From assembly GCF_014237835.1 (NCBI RefSeq), contig NZ_JACJVI010000005.1, forward strand, positions 1-64,000: a DNA stretch of 64,000 nucleotides. Reading direction: 5' to 3'. This DNA is from Rhizobium sp. AQ_MP. Its GTDB lineage: Bacteria > Pseudomonadota > Alphaproteobacteria > Rhizobiales > Rhizobiaceae. This document shows, piece after piece, positions 27,390-35,710 of this stretch. Under the pieces are notes generated by a model. The model saw only the letters and a program-made list of their open reading frames with translations, was not told the origin of the DNA and did not search any database. Positions within the stretch are counted from its first letter, which is position 1. Every line of letters begins with the position of its first letter. The translations under genes were made by a program, and so were the position numbers.

Positions 27390-28399
27390 TGTCCCCATCT
27401 GAGGAAACCCTCTATGGCATTCAGTACCTGCGCGGCGCGGCGGCGATCGCTGTGGTTCTGTTTCATGCGGCGGAAAGGACAGGTTACCACTTCGCCATCG
27501 GTGCGGCGGGCGTCGACGTCTTTTTCGTCATCAGCGGTTTTATCATGTGGGTCATCACCTTCCGCCGAGAGCCGACGCCACTGCAATTCATGCGCGCACG
27601 CATCCGTCGGATCGTGCCGCTCTACTGGCTCGCTACCGCCGTCATGATAATTGGTGGGCTGGGCGGCCTTTTTCCGAACCTCGTACTCACGCTCGAACAT
27701 GTCGTTGCCTCGCTTCTTTTCATCCCGGCCCGTTCGCCGAGCAATGGAGAAATCTGGCCGGTCCTCGTTCAGGGCTGGACATTGAACTATGAGATGTTCT
27801 TCTACCTGATCTTTGGGAGCTCGCTCTATCTGACCCGCCGCTGGCGACTGCCCCTCATATCGGCACTTCTGATCCTTCTCGTTCTCTATGGCGCGGTAAG
27901 CGACACTGAAAACGTGGCACTGGTGACGTTCACGCGCCCCATTATCCTGGAATTCCTGGCAGGGATGGTCATCGGCGAATTCTGGATCAAGGGCAGATTT
28001 CCTTCTGCCGCTCTGGGAGTTGCGTTGGTGGCTGCAACGCTGGGCGGGTTTATCTATCTTCAAGCTGCCCGTATGCCGTTCGACACTCTCCTGTGCGGCC
28101 CTCTTGCCGCAGGGCTCGTCGTCGGGATCCTCGCAATCGAAAGAGAGTGGAGACCTCGCAGAATTCCGGTGTTCGCGTTTCTCGGGGATGCGTCGTATTC
28201 CATCTACCTCTGGCACAGTTTCGCTATTGCCGTGGTCGCTAAAGTCGGTGCCTCGGTCGGAGTTCACACGGCAATCTCCTTCATCGCCGCGGCCTCAGCT
28301 GGCATTCTGTTCGGAGTTGCGTGCCATTATCTGCTTGAAAGGGGTCTCTTGTCGCATGCTTGGAAAAGGCAACGCTCCGCGAAAGCGCCGTTAAGCTGA
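27386..28399 (+). CDS. exoZ: Succinoglycan O-acetyltransferase ExoZ
   Basis: The 337-residue protein is an acyltransferase-3 membrane enzyme. IQYLRGAAAIAVVLFHAAER carries the conserved Arg and His, GVDVFFVISGFIM follows, and about ten helices lead to LGDASYSIYLWHSF near the end. ExoZ acetylates the third sugar of the succinoglycan repeat. The ATG at 27386 overlaps the exoQ stop (ATGA). exoB, which follows in S. meliloti, is not found here; a degraded chemoreceptor gene follows instead. Confidence 0.93.
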   Translation: MMSPSEETLYGIQYLRGAAAIAVVLFHAAERTGYHFAIGAAGVDVFFVISGFIMWVITFRREPTPLQFMRARIRRIVPLYWLATAVMIIGGLGGLFPNLVLTLEHVVASLLFIPARSPSNGEIWPVLVQGWTLNYEMFFYLIFGSSLYLTRRWRLPLISALLILLVLYGAVSDTENVALVTFTRPIILEFLAGMVIGEFWIKGRFPSAALGVALVAATLGGFIYLQAARMPFDTLLCGPLAAGLVVGILAIEREWRPRRIPVFAFLGDASYSIYLWHSFAIAVVAKVGASVGVHTAISFIAAASAGILFGVACHYLLERGLLSHAWKRQRSAKAPLS

Positions 28400-28456
28400 A
28401 AGTTCTCCTTGGAGAGGATCGAGGAAAGCTGGCGCAAGCCCCGCCCAAACAAGGAA

Positions 28457-28765
28457 GTGATCGAGGGGAATGCGTTCCAGACGAGCTTTCGCGCGTTGGA
28501 GTCTGGCGCCCGGCCCGCACGGATGGCGAAGCAAGCACGGGGCTGGCGGTCGTCGCTCAGGAAATTAGGGAATTCACTCAGCAGTGTGCCCAGGTCCCGC
28601 GAATATCAAGTCGCTGATCTCGGCTACCGATGAGCGGGAGGGCTGAGGCGTGATGCTGGTGGCGGCAATCGGTGGTGCGCTTGATCTCGTATTGTGGCCG
28701 GGATCAAAGCGATCGACGCACTAATGCGTCGGATCTTGCGCCAAAGCGCGAAAGGTGTTCCGGCT
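28457..28765 (+). pseudogene. Remnant of a methyl-accepting chemotaxis protein signalling domain
   Basis: Fragments of the highly conserved MCP cytoplasmic hairpin occur in the right order but in different frames. VIEGNAFQTSFRALESG starts at 28457 (compare VIDEIAFQTNLLALNAG). DGEASTGLAVVAQEIREFTQ follows in a second frame from about 28522. NIKSLIS starts at 28602 in a third frame, then a TGA, then GVMLVAAIGGALDLVL. IVAGIKAIDALM starts at 28691 after another shift. At least three frameshifts and one stop show it is dead. The upstream sensor half is missing. It sits between exoZ and a TetR gene and looks like a relic left by rearrangement. Confidence 0.7.
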
Positions 28766-28769
28766 GCCC

Positions 28770-29369
28770 TTAGGTCAAGGGTGCCGCCAACTGCGGTGGA
28801 CGGGCCTGAAAGGCGCGTAGCACGAAGTCGGCTCCTTCTTGGGCCAGCCTGTCTGGATCGTCGATGACGGCCTCTTCCGCGTATTCGAGGTGCGCGATCG
28901 TAATGCTCGATACCATCAGTCGACCGAGCCTTGGATCGATCTTGACGAACTCGCCATTGCGTATCCCCTGTACAATCAGGTCCTCCAGTGACCGGTAGAA
29001 GGCTTCGAGCTTGGCAGCCAGATCCGCCAGTTCGGGACTTTTGAGTGCATCACCGGTGTATATGCCTGACATGGCCATCGGCATCCGGTGCAGGCTCGAA
29101 AGATCCCAAACGAGATAGTTGTGCAGCCGTTCGGATACCGATCCAGCTGCTCGACATGCCTCCTCAATGCGGACGGCCGCCTCATTGAGACTGAGCGCGA
29201 AGATCTCCTCAACAATGGCCTTCTTGTTGGGGAAGTGGTGGAAGAGCGAGGGCTGCTTTATGTTCACAGCCTTCGCAATCTCACGCGTTGTCGTCGCGCG
29301 ATATCCCAGCCGTTTGAACAGTCTAGATGCCTGGATCAAGATTTCCTGTCTTGTGTCGACTTCTTCCAC
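28770..29369 (-). CDS. TetR-family regulator of the nitrilase operon
   Basis: The 199-residue protein has a clear N-terminal TetR HTH: QEILIQASRLFKRLGYRATT, then TREIAKAVNIKQPSLFHHFP, and NKKAIVEEIF. The C-terminal domain is helical with no identifiable ligand. It is the last gene of a minus-strand group after the permease, a small membrane protein and a nitrilase, and starts 14 bp after the nitrilase stop. A likely target is the 18-bp palindrome at 32145-32162 at the start of this operon, giving autoregulation. That link is inference from position. Confidence 0.88.
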   Translation of the reverse strand: MEEVDTRQEILIQASRLFKRLGYRATTTREIAKAVNIKQPSLFHHFPNKKAIVEEIFALSLNEAAVRIEEACRAAGSVSERLHNYLVWDLSSLHRMPMAMSGIYTGDALKSPELADLAAKLEAFYRSLEDLIVQGIRNGEFVKIDPRLGRLMVSSITIAHLEYAEEAVIDDPDRLAQEGADFVLRAFQARPPQLAAPLT

Positions 29370-29383
29370 TCATCTTCTCCTCA

Positions 29384-30304
29384 TTACGCCCGGTCTGCGA
29401 TCTCCCTGTGCCTGTTTACGGTCAGGGTGAAGACGTCTCGGCGGTCATAGTGACCGACGATATCGAGATCGTGCTTAAAGCGGATCGTCTCGGCAAGATC
29501 AATCGTGCCTACCACGGTCTCGCCACCAAAGACCGGACCAACACGATACTGGCCATCCGGGCCGACGATACCGGACCCGCCTTTCAGGCCATCCTCTCCA
29601 CCAAGCCCGATGATGAAGGCGTCGCGGAGGGCGTCAGGCACACGTGCGAGCGGAAGGTATGTCGCTGCACTGGCGACAAAGCAGCGCCCCTCAAACGCAT
29701 AGTTTCGGCAAGCAAGCTGATGGACCTCAGGCATGTCGGGCCAGGCGGCGATATGGATTTGCTCATCGGCAGCGTGGAGCGCATGTCTCGCGAGCGGATG
29801 CCAATGCTCCCAGCAGACGAGACCACCAAGTCGGCCTGCGGGGGTCTCAACCGCGACCAGTCCGGCTGCATCGCCTGGCGTCCAGACAATGCGCTCCGTA
29901 TGCGTGGGCAGGAGCTTGCGGTGCACGTTCAAGACCGAGCCGTCCGGCCCAATGGTGATCAGACTGTTAAAGATGATCGCAGCCGATGATCGAGCCCGTT
30001 CATTGATTCCCATAACGACCGTGATTGCGTTTTCACGGGCTGCGTCGCACAGGGCTTTTGCCTCCGGACTGTGCAAAGCCAGACTGGCTTCCACAAGCCG
30101 GCCAAACCAATGGCGCGCCTCGGCATGATCCCAGCCTGCCATGCCGAAAACCCAAGAGGGATATCCGCCCAGCCAGGTTTCGGGAAAAATCACGAGATCT
30201 GCGCCATCAGCAGCCGCAACGCGGATTTTTTCTTGCGCCATGGAGATCGCGGCCTTGAGATCAAGAAGCGGTGGGGTGTCCTGGACGATGTGGATTTTCG
30301 TCAT
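29384..30304 (-). CDS. Nitrilase (carbon-nitrogen hydrolase family)
   Basis: The 306-residue enzyme has the catalytic triad of the nitrilase superfamily: Glu42 in FPETWLGGYP, Lys130 in HRKLLPT and Cys164 in GLVCWEHW. The CWEHWHP context is characteristic of true nitrilases (branch 1), which hydrolyse nitriles to the carboxylic acid and ammonia, rather than amidases. It is cytosolic and probably oligomeric. Co-transcription with an APC-type permease and a TetR repressor suggests use of an imported nitrile or amino-nitrile as nitrogen source. The substrate cannot be named; aliphatic or arylacetonitriles are both possible. Confidence 0.9.
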   Translation of the reverse strand: MTKIHIVQDTPPLLDLKAAISMAQEKIRVAAADGADLVIFPETWLGGYPSWVFGMAGWDHAEARHWFGRLVEASLALHSPEAKALCDAARENAITVVMGINERARSSAAIIFNSLITIGPDGSVLNVHRKLLPTHTERIVWTPGDAAGLVAVETPAGRLGGLVCWEHWHPLARHALHAADEQIHIAAWPDMPEVHQLACRNYAFEGRCFVASAATYLPLARVPDALRDAFIIGLGGEDGLKGGSGIVGPDGQYRVGPVFGGETVVGTIDLAETIRFKHDLDIVGHYDRRDVFTLTVNRHREIADRA

Positions 30305-30311
30305 GATAACC

Positions 30312-30689
30312 TCAATGAAGGAAAGATGTGATGGCTGCGGCCGTTAAGCCAAGCGCGAAAGCGGAAAGCGAGGCGAAGTCCAACCACCAGATCAGGCGGG
30401 TCCGTGTCGGCCAGTCCGGCCACCAGGCCAATGCGCCAGTCGCGATAGCGGTGTAGAACCCGCTGACAATCAGCAACCAGCCGGTGACGGGGTGGATTTG
30501 TGCCATGCCATAGCCCAGAGCCAGCAGGATCGTGCCGATGATCAACGCATCGACATGACCTTGGCGAAGACGGGAGACCTGCTTGATCGCGAGCCAGCCC
30601 TTGGGCTTTTCAAGCGCTAGCGACAGCACCATTCCGGAAATCCCGCCGAGAGCCAACAAAACCAGGCCGGCCTGTGAGATGAAGTTCAT
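30312..30689 (-). CDS. Small four-helix membrane protein of unknown function
   Basis: The 125-residue product is almost entirely hydrophobic, with four predicted membrane helices at about residues 5-25, 48-66, 68-90 and 100-122 joined by short charged loops (EKPKGW, RLRQGH, WPTRTR). I do not recognise a family. Its ATG overlaps the permease stop by 4 bp and it ends 7 bp before the nitrilase start, so all are one transcript. It may assist the permease or act in uptake of the nitrilase substrate, but this is only suggested by position. Confidence 0.65.
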   Translation of the reverse strand: MNFISQAGLVLLALGGISGMVLSLALEKPKGWLAIKQVSRLRQGHVDALIIGTILLALGYGMAQIHPVTGWLLIVSGFYTAIATGALAWWPDWPTRTRLIWWLDFASLSAFALGLTAAAITSFLH

Positions 30690-32134
30690 GATGCTTCCTT
30701 GCGATGGCGAGAGGCGGCGTAGACGACGGCGAAAACCACAACAGCAGCAAAAATCAGCACAGGCGCTGCGACCAGGAGGCTAGAGGCGCCTGGTGGCGCA
30801 AGCGCAGCGCGGGGCCAGGCGATATTGGCGGTTTCGAAGGCGAGCCAGAGGAAGGCGACAAGGTTCAAGGCTGTCCCGAAAGCACCGGTGCTGAATGCGC
30901 CAGCGGGTTTCCAGCGGCCTGCGAGCCGGGCATAGAGCGCAGCACAGACGACCAAGAAGAATGTGGCATAGAGGCCCAAGGTGCCGAACGAGATCATGGT
31001 ACCGATCGCCTTGTCGTTTAACCCGAGGAGGAGTGCCAGACCGGCCACCGCTGTCACAAGCATCATGGCTGCGAGGGGGACCTTGTTTCGCTCGCTTACT
31101 TTTGAAAGACGGATGGAACCGGGCAGGGCACCATCCCTTGCGAGGCCGAAGACGATGCGTCCGGTATAGGCCTGCATCGAGATGATACAGGCAAAGAAGG
31201 TGGTCACGACGACGGCGTAAAACGGCCGCTCCGCCCAGGCGCCGAGGTGTTCGGTGACGGCCGCTGTGACGGGGTCAGCGATCTGGCCGCTGACGAGTGC
31301 CTGCATGTTGGTACTGGCCAGCGTAATTGCGGCTGCCACAAGCACCACAAGTGCGCCAACGAAAGCTGTCGCGCTGATGATCGCTTTGGGAATGTTGCTT
31401 CCCGCGCCAGCGGTTTCTTCGGCGACCGAGGCGCTGGCATCGAAGCCGACAAAGGCCCAGCCGCAGACGGCGAGGGCCGTCAGGTAGGTCGCAAGTGTCG
31501 GGTCCGTCCCGAAGCTGTCGAAGAGGACGCCCACAGGCTGGCTCTGGAAGAAGAAGAGCAGGACAAGTCCTATGACCAGCGATCCGATGACTTCAGCCAC
31601 AATTCCCAGATTGACCAGGAGAGCCGCGATCCGGATGCCTCGCGCATTGATGAACAGGGCTATCAGAAGAAGTGCCATGGCGATGGCCGCTCGATTTATG
31701 CCCACAGGTTCGACCCCTGCGATGAGCAAACTCACCCACGGGGCGGCGAGATAGGCAACCGTGGCCAGTGCGGCAGTGACTGCAAGCGCATAGATGATCC
31801 CGGTCACCAATCCGTAACCTTTGCCCGCAAGGCGCCCGGTCCAGTGATATGGACCGCCAGCGACGGGAAACTGCGAAGCCAGCTCCGAATAGACAACCGC
31901 AACTGTCAGCTGACCCGCCAGGGACAGAACCAGCATGAGGATCCAAGCAGGGCCCGTCAGCTGGATGCCAAGCGAGAAGATTGCGTAGAGCCCGACGACC
32001 GGCGCAACAGTCGCTACGCCAATAGAGAATACTGAAAACAGGCCAATATCCCGTTTCAGTTCCTGTTTGTAACCAAGTCCCTCCAACTGTCCGGAATCGT
32101 TCCGCGACGCTGGCGTGACAGCATTGTCTCCCAT
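30686..32134 (-). CDS. APC-superfamily amino acid permease
   Basis: The 482-residue protein has about 12-13 membrane helices. The start of the first helix pair (GLFSVFSIGVATVAPVVGLY) and the SQFPVAGGPYHWTGRL segment are typical of the amino acid/polyamine/organocation superfamily, closest in style to GABA or choline-type permeases. It is the first gene of the operon with the small membrane protein, nitrilase and TetR repressor. The GGGAGG ribosome binding site overlaps the end of an 18-bp palindrome, so repressor binding would also affect access to the gene start. Substrate unknown; a nitrilated or aminated compound is plausible. Confidence 0.88.
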   Translation of the reverse strand: MGDNAVTPASRNDSGQLEGLGYKQELKRDIGLFSVFSIGVATVAPVVGLYAIFSLGIQLTGPAWILMLVLSLAGQLTVAVVYSELASQFPVAGGPYHWTGRLAGKGYGLVTGIIYALAVTAALATVAYLAAPWVSLLIAGVEPVGINRAAIAMALLLIALFINARGIRIAALLVNLGIVAEVIGSLVIGLVLLFFFQSQPVGVLFDSFGTDPTLATYLTALAVCGWAFVGFDASASVAEETAGAGSNIPKAIISATAFVGALVVLVAAAITLASTNMQALVSGQIADPVTAAVTEHLGAWAERPFYAVVVTTFFACIISMQAYTGRIVFGLARDGALPGSIRLSKVSERNKVPLAAMMLVTAVAGLALLLGLNDKAIGTMISFGTLGLYATFFLVVCAALYARLAGRWKPAGAFSTGAFGTALNLVAFLWLAFETANIAWPRAALAPPGASSLLVAAPVLIFAAVVVFAVVYAASRHRKEAS

Positions 32135-32144
32135 TTCAAAGCCT

Positions 32145-32162
32145 CCCTATCATTTGATAGGG
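32145..32162. promoter_or_regulatory. Perfect palindromic operator of the permease-nitrilase operon
   Basis: CCCTATCA-TT-TGATAGGG has perfect 8-bp arms. It lies directly downstream of the -10 element at 32165-32170, at the expected transcription start, and touches the ribosome binding site of the permease gene. This is the classic place for a TetR-type repressor site. Confidence 0.7.
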
Positions 32163-32164
32163 CG

Positions 32165-32193
32165 ACTATGTGAGAGTATCGGCGGCTTGTCAA
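32165..32193 (-). promoter_or_regulatory. Sigma-70 type promoter of the permease-nitrilase operon
   Basis: On the minus strand, TTGACA (32193-32188) and CATAGT (32170-32165) are spaced by 17 bp. The -35 matches the consensus at all six positions and the -10 at four. Confidence 0.7.
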
Positions 32194-32490
32194 TTGCGGT
32201 CGTTGGGGCGTGTCGCCCCCTGGCAAAAGAGGTCTCGAGAGGGAGCGAAACAGAAACAGGACGTGTTCTGTGTTAAGGGAAGGGCCGGCATGAACAGCTG
32301 CTCGTGTTGGTGCCCGAAGGAGCCTTCCATTCGGACGTTGAGCACATCTCTTTGTGCTCTGGGACCAGTGCTTCGACCGCCGCGACTGTGACGAAGCCAA
32401 AAACCCCGGTTAGGCACGGTCCAGTTTGTGGGGATCCGAGCAACAAGCGCTGGCTCAGTGGTATTGCCAGGATTGTGGACCGTTTCTGCC

Positions 32491-32530
32491 AATCAGCGGG
32501 CCGTAGGTTCCAGCGCCGCATCGCGCGAAA
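32491..32530 (+). repeat. Partial direct repeat of the tRNA-Lys 3' half (possible old attachment site)
   Basis: Bases 32491-32510 match 8140-8159 of the tRNA-Lys gene at 19 of 20 positions (only T to C at the eleventh base) in the same orientation. Similarity then falls to 11 of the next 20. The matched part runs from the 3' side of the anticodon loop into the T-arm. The geometry, with an intact tRNA at one end and a partial 3' copy 24 kb downstream, is that of a tRNA-integrated island. Decay means the element is no longer mobile. Confidence 0.5.
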
Positions 32531-32817
32531 GATCCTCGATCCTTGTCAGATGCTTGTTCGAGTTTTGTCGCCGCTTGCGTGAGGGATCTTCTTGCCGGGG
32601 AGGATGGATCATCCAGTTTCGATTCAACCCTGGGCTGCCGTTAACGTAAGTCTATATGTTCGCGGCGAGTACCGTTAGTCGGCTGCGGATTCTCATTGGT
32701 CGCAACGCGCGCGGATCGCGGTTGTCCATTCGCGTTTGTTCTATTTTGGTTCTCTCGAACTGTCGCGCATGTTCTTGTTTTGTATCGGAAATTCCCAAGA
32801 AATCAGAGGGTTTACCC

Positions 32818-32836
32818 TGTGGATAACTGTGGATAA
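32818..32836 (-). promoter_or_regulatory. Two tandem consensus DnaA boxes
   Basis: TGTGGATAA occurs at 32818-32826 and again at 32828-32836; each is the complement of the strict DnaA box TTATCCACA. The two are 10 bp apart, one helical turn. They lie just past the 3' end of hmuV, in non-coding DNA. Confidence 0.5.
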
Positions 32837-32850
32837 AAGAGGTAGCCGGC

Positions 32851-33642
32851 TCAGCGTGTTGCGCTGAACCGGGCCTGGGGCAAGACATACGGAATAGTTG
32901 CGCTCGGCAGGCGTCCGACGCTGCCGGCAATGCCGTAGACATGGGCGATCGTCTCGTCGTCGATTGTCTCCTTGGGATGCCCCTCTCGGATCAGTTTGCC
33001 GTGGTGCAGAACGGCCAGATGATCGGCAAATTCGGCAGCAAGGTTGAGATCGTGCAGGATGGCGAGGACGGCGCCGCCGCGTCGGGCGAAGTCGCGGGCG
33101 AGTTCCAGAACCGAGATCTGGTGGCCGATATCGAGGCTTGCGGTCGGTTCGTCGAGGAAGATCGCGCGCGGGCGACCCTCCAGCACCGGATCCGGCATCT
33201 GCGCCAGCACACGCGCCAGCTGGACACGCTGTTGCTCGCCGCCCGACAGCGCGTTGTAGCTGCGCCCTTCAAAGCCTCCGAGACCGACGCGGGCCAGGGC
33301 CTGGCGTGCCGCAAAGTTGGGGTCCCGGCTGCCATGGGCGACCGCGCCCATGCGCACCACTTCGAGAGCCGTGAACGGGAAGGAGAGGGCGGTGGATTGT
33401 GGCAGCACCGCCCGTTCGCGGGCGAGATCGAGGGGGCTGAGTGTCGCTATCCGCTGGTCGCGATACAGCACGTCGCCAGAATCGGCGCGCATCTCGCCGG
33501 AGAGTGTCTTCAGAAGAGTGGACTTGCCAGCGCCATTCGGGCCGATGATCACGGTGACCTTGCCGGCTTCAAGATGCAGACTAACCTTGTCGAGAAGGGT
33601 GCGCCCGCCGCGGCGGATGGTAATGTCTTGTGCGCGGATCAT
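32851..33642 (-). CDS. hmuV: Haem ABC transporter ATP-binding protein HmuV
   Basis: The 263-residue ATPase has Walker A GPNGAGKST, the signature LSGGEQQRVQLARVL, Walker B IFLDEPTASLD and the switch His in AILHDLNLA. It powers haem import through HmuU in the inner membrane. The family context is the haem/vitamin B12 importer group. The ATG at 33642 overlaps the hmuU stop by one base (TGATG); a GTG one codon earlier is possible. It is the last gene of hmuTUV. Confidence 0.95.
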   Translation of the reverse strand: MIRAQDITIRRGGRTLLDKVSLHLEAGKVTVIIGPNGAGKSTLLKTLSGEMRADSGDVLYRDQRIATLSPLDLARERAVLPQSTALSFPFTALEVVRMGAVAHGSRDPNFAARQALARVGLGGFEGRSYNALSGGEQQRVQLARVLAQMPDPVLEGRPRAIFLDEPTASLDIGHQISVLELARDFARRGGAVLAILHDLNLAAEFADHLAVLHHGKLIREGHPKETIDDETIAHVYGIAGSVGRLPSATIPYVLPQARFSATR

Positions 33643-34730
33643 CACAAGCCCTCCATGGCCTGGCGTCCCTGCCTGCCGAGCAGCAGCATCAGGAAGACAG
33701 GGGCACCGAGGATTGCCGTGATGATGCCGATCGGGAGTTCTGCCGGGGCGGCGATCGTCCGGGCGACCGTATCAGCCAGCAGAAGCAATGCGGCTCCGCC
33801 GAGGGCGGATGCCGGCAAGAGGAAGCGGTGCGACGGACCGATTGCCAGCCGCAACAGATGTGGCACGACGATGCCGATGAAACCGATCGAGCCGGCTGCG
33901 GCCACGGTTGCACCGCAGGCGGCGGCCACGGCGAGGATCGTCAAGCGCTTCAGCCGCTGGACCGGCACGCCCATGTGGAAGGCTGCGGCGTCACCCAGAA
34001 TCAAGGCGTCAAGGCCGCGTGCGACAAAGGGGATGATGGCGAGCACGAAGAGCACGAAGGGCAGGATTGCCATGATCTTTGCCGTGGTGGCGCCGCTCAG
34101 CGAACCGAGGGACCAGAAGGTGATGTCGCGCAGGGCCCTGTCGTCGGCGATGAAGATCAGGAGACCGGTGGCAGCCCCCGTCATCGCGGCAATGGCGATC
34201 CCGGAGAGGATCAGCGCCGTCGTCGAGGTCTGGCCGTTGCGAGTTGCGATCACATAGAGAAGGAAGGTGTTTGCAAGGCCACCGAGGAAGGCCATCAGGG
34301 GCAGGAACTGTTCGCCGAACAGCGATTGAAGCGGAAAAAGCAGCGTCGGGCCCAGCACGATGGCGATGACGGCTGCAAGCGCTGCGCCCGAGGTCACGCC
34401 GACAATGCCCGGATCGGCGAGCGGATTGCGGAACAGGCCCTGCATCATGGCACCTGACACGCCGAGCGCGGCACCGATCAGCAGGCCCATGCCGGTGCGC
34501 GGCAGGCGGACGGCCTCCAGGATGATCAGGTTCTGCTGGTCCATGCTCGCCTGATCGCCCGTCAGATAGGCGATGAGATGCGGCAGACCGACGCCCGTCG
34601 GGCCGACCACGATCGAAACGAAGACCGCAACCGCCAGGAGGACGGCCAGCAACACCAGAACGAGGAGACCGATCGCGGATCGGTCTCCATCACGCCTGCC
34701 GAGGGTCGACATCAGGGCGAGCGTGTTCAC
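33642..34730 (-). CDS. hmuU: Haem ABC transporter permease HmuU
   Basis: The 362-residue protein is a FecCD/BtuC-family permease with about ten helices. It shows the usual RLPRTGMGLLIGAALGVSGA start and GFIGIVVPHLLRL near the C-terminus. It forms the channel for haem delivered by HmuT. The GTG at 34730 begins two bases after the hmuT stop with GGAAGG upstream; an internal ATG at 34712 is less well placed. Stop and start overlap with hmuV. Confidence 0.94.
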   Translation of the reverse strand: MNTLALMSTLGRRDGDRSAIGLLVLVLLAVLLAVAVFVSIVVGPTGVGLPHLIAYLTGDQASMDQQNLIILEAVRLPRTGMGLLIGAALGVSGAMMQGLFRNPLADPGIVGVTSGAALAAVIAIVLGPTLLFPLQSLFGEQFLPLMAFLGGLANTFLLYVIATRNGQTSTTALILSGIAIAAMTGAATGLLIFIADDRALRDITFWSLGSLSGATTAKIMAILPFVLFVLAIIPFVARGLDALILGDAAAFHMGVPVQRLKRLTILAVAAACGATVAAAGSIGFIGIVVPHLLRLAIGPSHRFLLPASALGGAALLLLADTVARTIAAPAELPIGIITAILGAPVFLMLLLGRQGRQAMEGL

Positions 34731-34732
34731 GG

Positions 34733-35611
34733 TTACTGTCCTTCCGGATAGAGCATGCCATTGAGGTCGCGGGCGGCGTCGGCCGCACGCGGTCCGAGCC
34801 CGAGCAGATAGAGTCCGTCCATCGTCAGGAAGGCCTTGTTGCGGCCTGCGGGGGTCGCAGCAAGGGCCGGAAGTTCGAAGGCCTGATCGGCCGTCAGATG
34901 CTGGGCGCCGCCGCTCATGACGAGCACGACGTCCGGTGCTGCAGCGATCACGGCTTCATCGGTCAAGGGCTTGTAGCCGGTGACGCTCGATACCGCGTTT
35001 TCGCCACCGGCCAGTCGGATCATCGCATCGGCGGAGCTCTGGCTGCCGGCGGCCATGACGCGGCCATTGGCCAGCGACAAAGCGAAGAGAACCTTCTTCT
35101 TCGGTCCGGTCGCTGACTTCACCTTGTCTTCGACAGCCTTGAGGCTTGCCTCGACCGACTTTGCCAGTTCATCTGCCTTGTCGGCGCTTCCGATTGCCTG
35201 GCCGACAGCGCGGATCTTGTCGGGGATTGCTGCTGTCTCCGGCGGAGACGGGATGCTGACGTAGTTGAGCCCGCTCGCCTTCAATATGTTGACGGCATCC
35301 ACCGGGCCGGCGCTGGCCTCGGCAATGATGAGGTCTGGCTTTTGCGAGAGAACACCTTCCGCCGATACCTGGCGAACGTAGCCGATATTCGGTTTGGAAG
35401 ATGCTTCCGGCGGATAAAGGCTCGTCGTGTCTACGGCGACCACCCGGTCTCCTTCGCCCAGCGCGTAGATGATCTCAGTTACGGTTCCTCCGATCGCGAC
35501 GATCCGCTTGGCATCCTGTGCCCATGCCGAATGCGGGGGCAAGAGCTGGAACGAGACGGCAAGGGCTAGGGCGCAGAGGGCTGTGCGGCGCGATGGACTA
35601 TAGGACAACAT
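34733..35611 (-). CDS. hmuT: Periplasmic haem-binding protein HmuT
   Basis: The 292-residue protein has a signal peptide (SRRTALCALALAVSFQLL, ending near SAWAQ) and a class III periplasmic binding fold (RIVAIGGTVTEIIYALGEGD at the start, KPDLIIAEASAGP in the middle). HmuT carries haem from the outer membrane receptor to HmuUV. The ATG at 35611 is used; a TTG four codons earlier (35623) is possible, and neither has a strong ribosome binding site. hmuS, which normally precedes hmuT in rhizobia, is absent; the divergent neighbours encode other haem-handling proteins. Confidence 0.93.
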   Translation of the reverse strand: MLSYSPSRRTALCALALAVSFQLLPPHSAWAQDAKRIVAIGGTVTEIIYALGEGDRVVAVDTTSLYPPEASSKPNIGYVRQVSAEGVLSQKPDLIIAEASAGPVDAVNILKASGLNYVSIPSPPETAAIPDKIRAVGQAIGSADKADELAKSVEASLKAVEDKVKSATGPKKKVLFALSLANGRVMAAGSQSSADAMIRLAGGENAVSSVTGYKPLTDEAVIAAAPDVVLVMSGGAQHLTADQAFELPALAATPAGRNKAFLTMDGLYLLGLGPRAADAARDLNGMLYPEGQ

Positions 35612-35710
35612 GGATGTGCTCAAACCTATGCTCGGGCGCGCGGAATGAGGCTTTCTCGCCCCGTGCCGATCGCCAATGATGAGAATGTCAAGTGCCGGGT
35701 GGGCCCGACA

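Larger units (their letters stand above)
32194..32850. other. Gene-free stretch with tRNA fragment and DnaA boxes
   Basis: About 660 bp with no credible gene. It contains the tRNA-Lys-like fragment at 32491 and two DnaA boxes at 32818-32836. Around 32430-32490, plus-strand frames show Cys-containing pieces (GPVCGDPSNKRW, then WYCQDCG in another frame) that loosely resemble the zinc ribbon of an insertion-sequence transposase. They are too short and broken to call. Such debris fits an old recombination boundary. Confidence 0.5.

Noticed and set aside
32430..32490. Possible insertion-sequence transposase zinc ribbon (GPVCGDPSNKRW and WYCQDCG in different frames)
   Set aside because: The pieces are very short, in different frames, and no further transposase domain or terminal repeats were found. 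Mentioned only in the description of the gene-free stretch.
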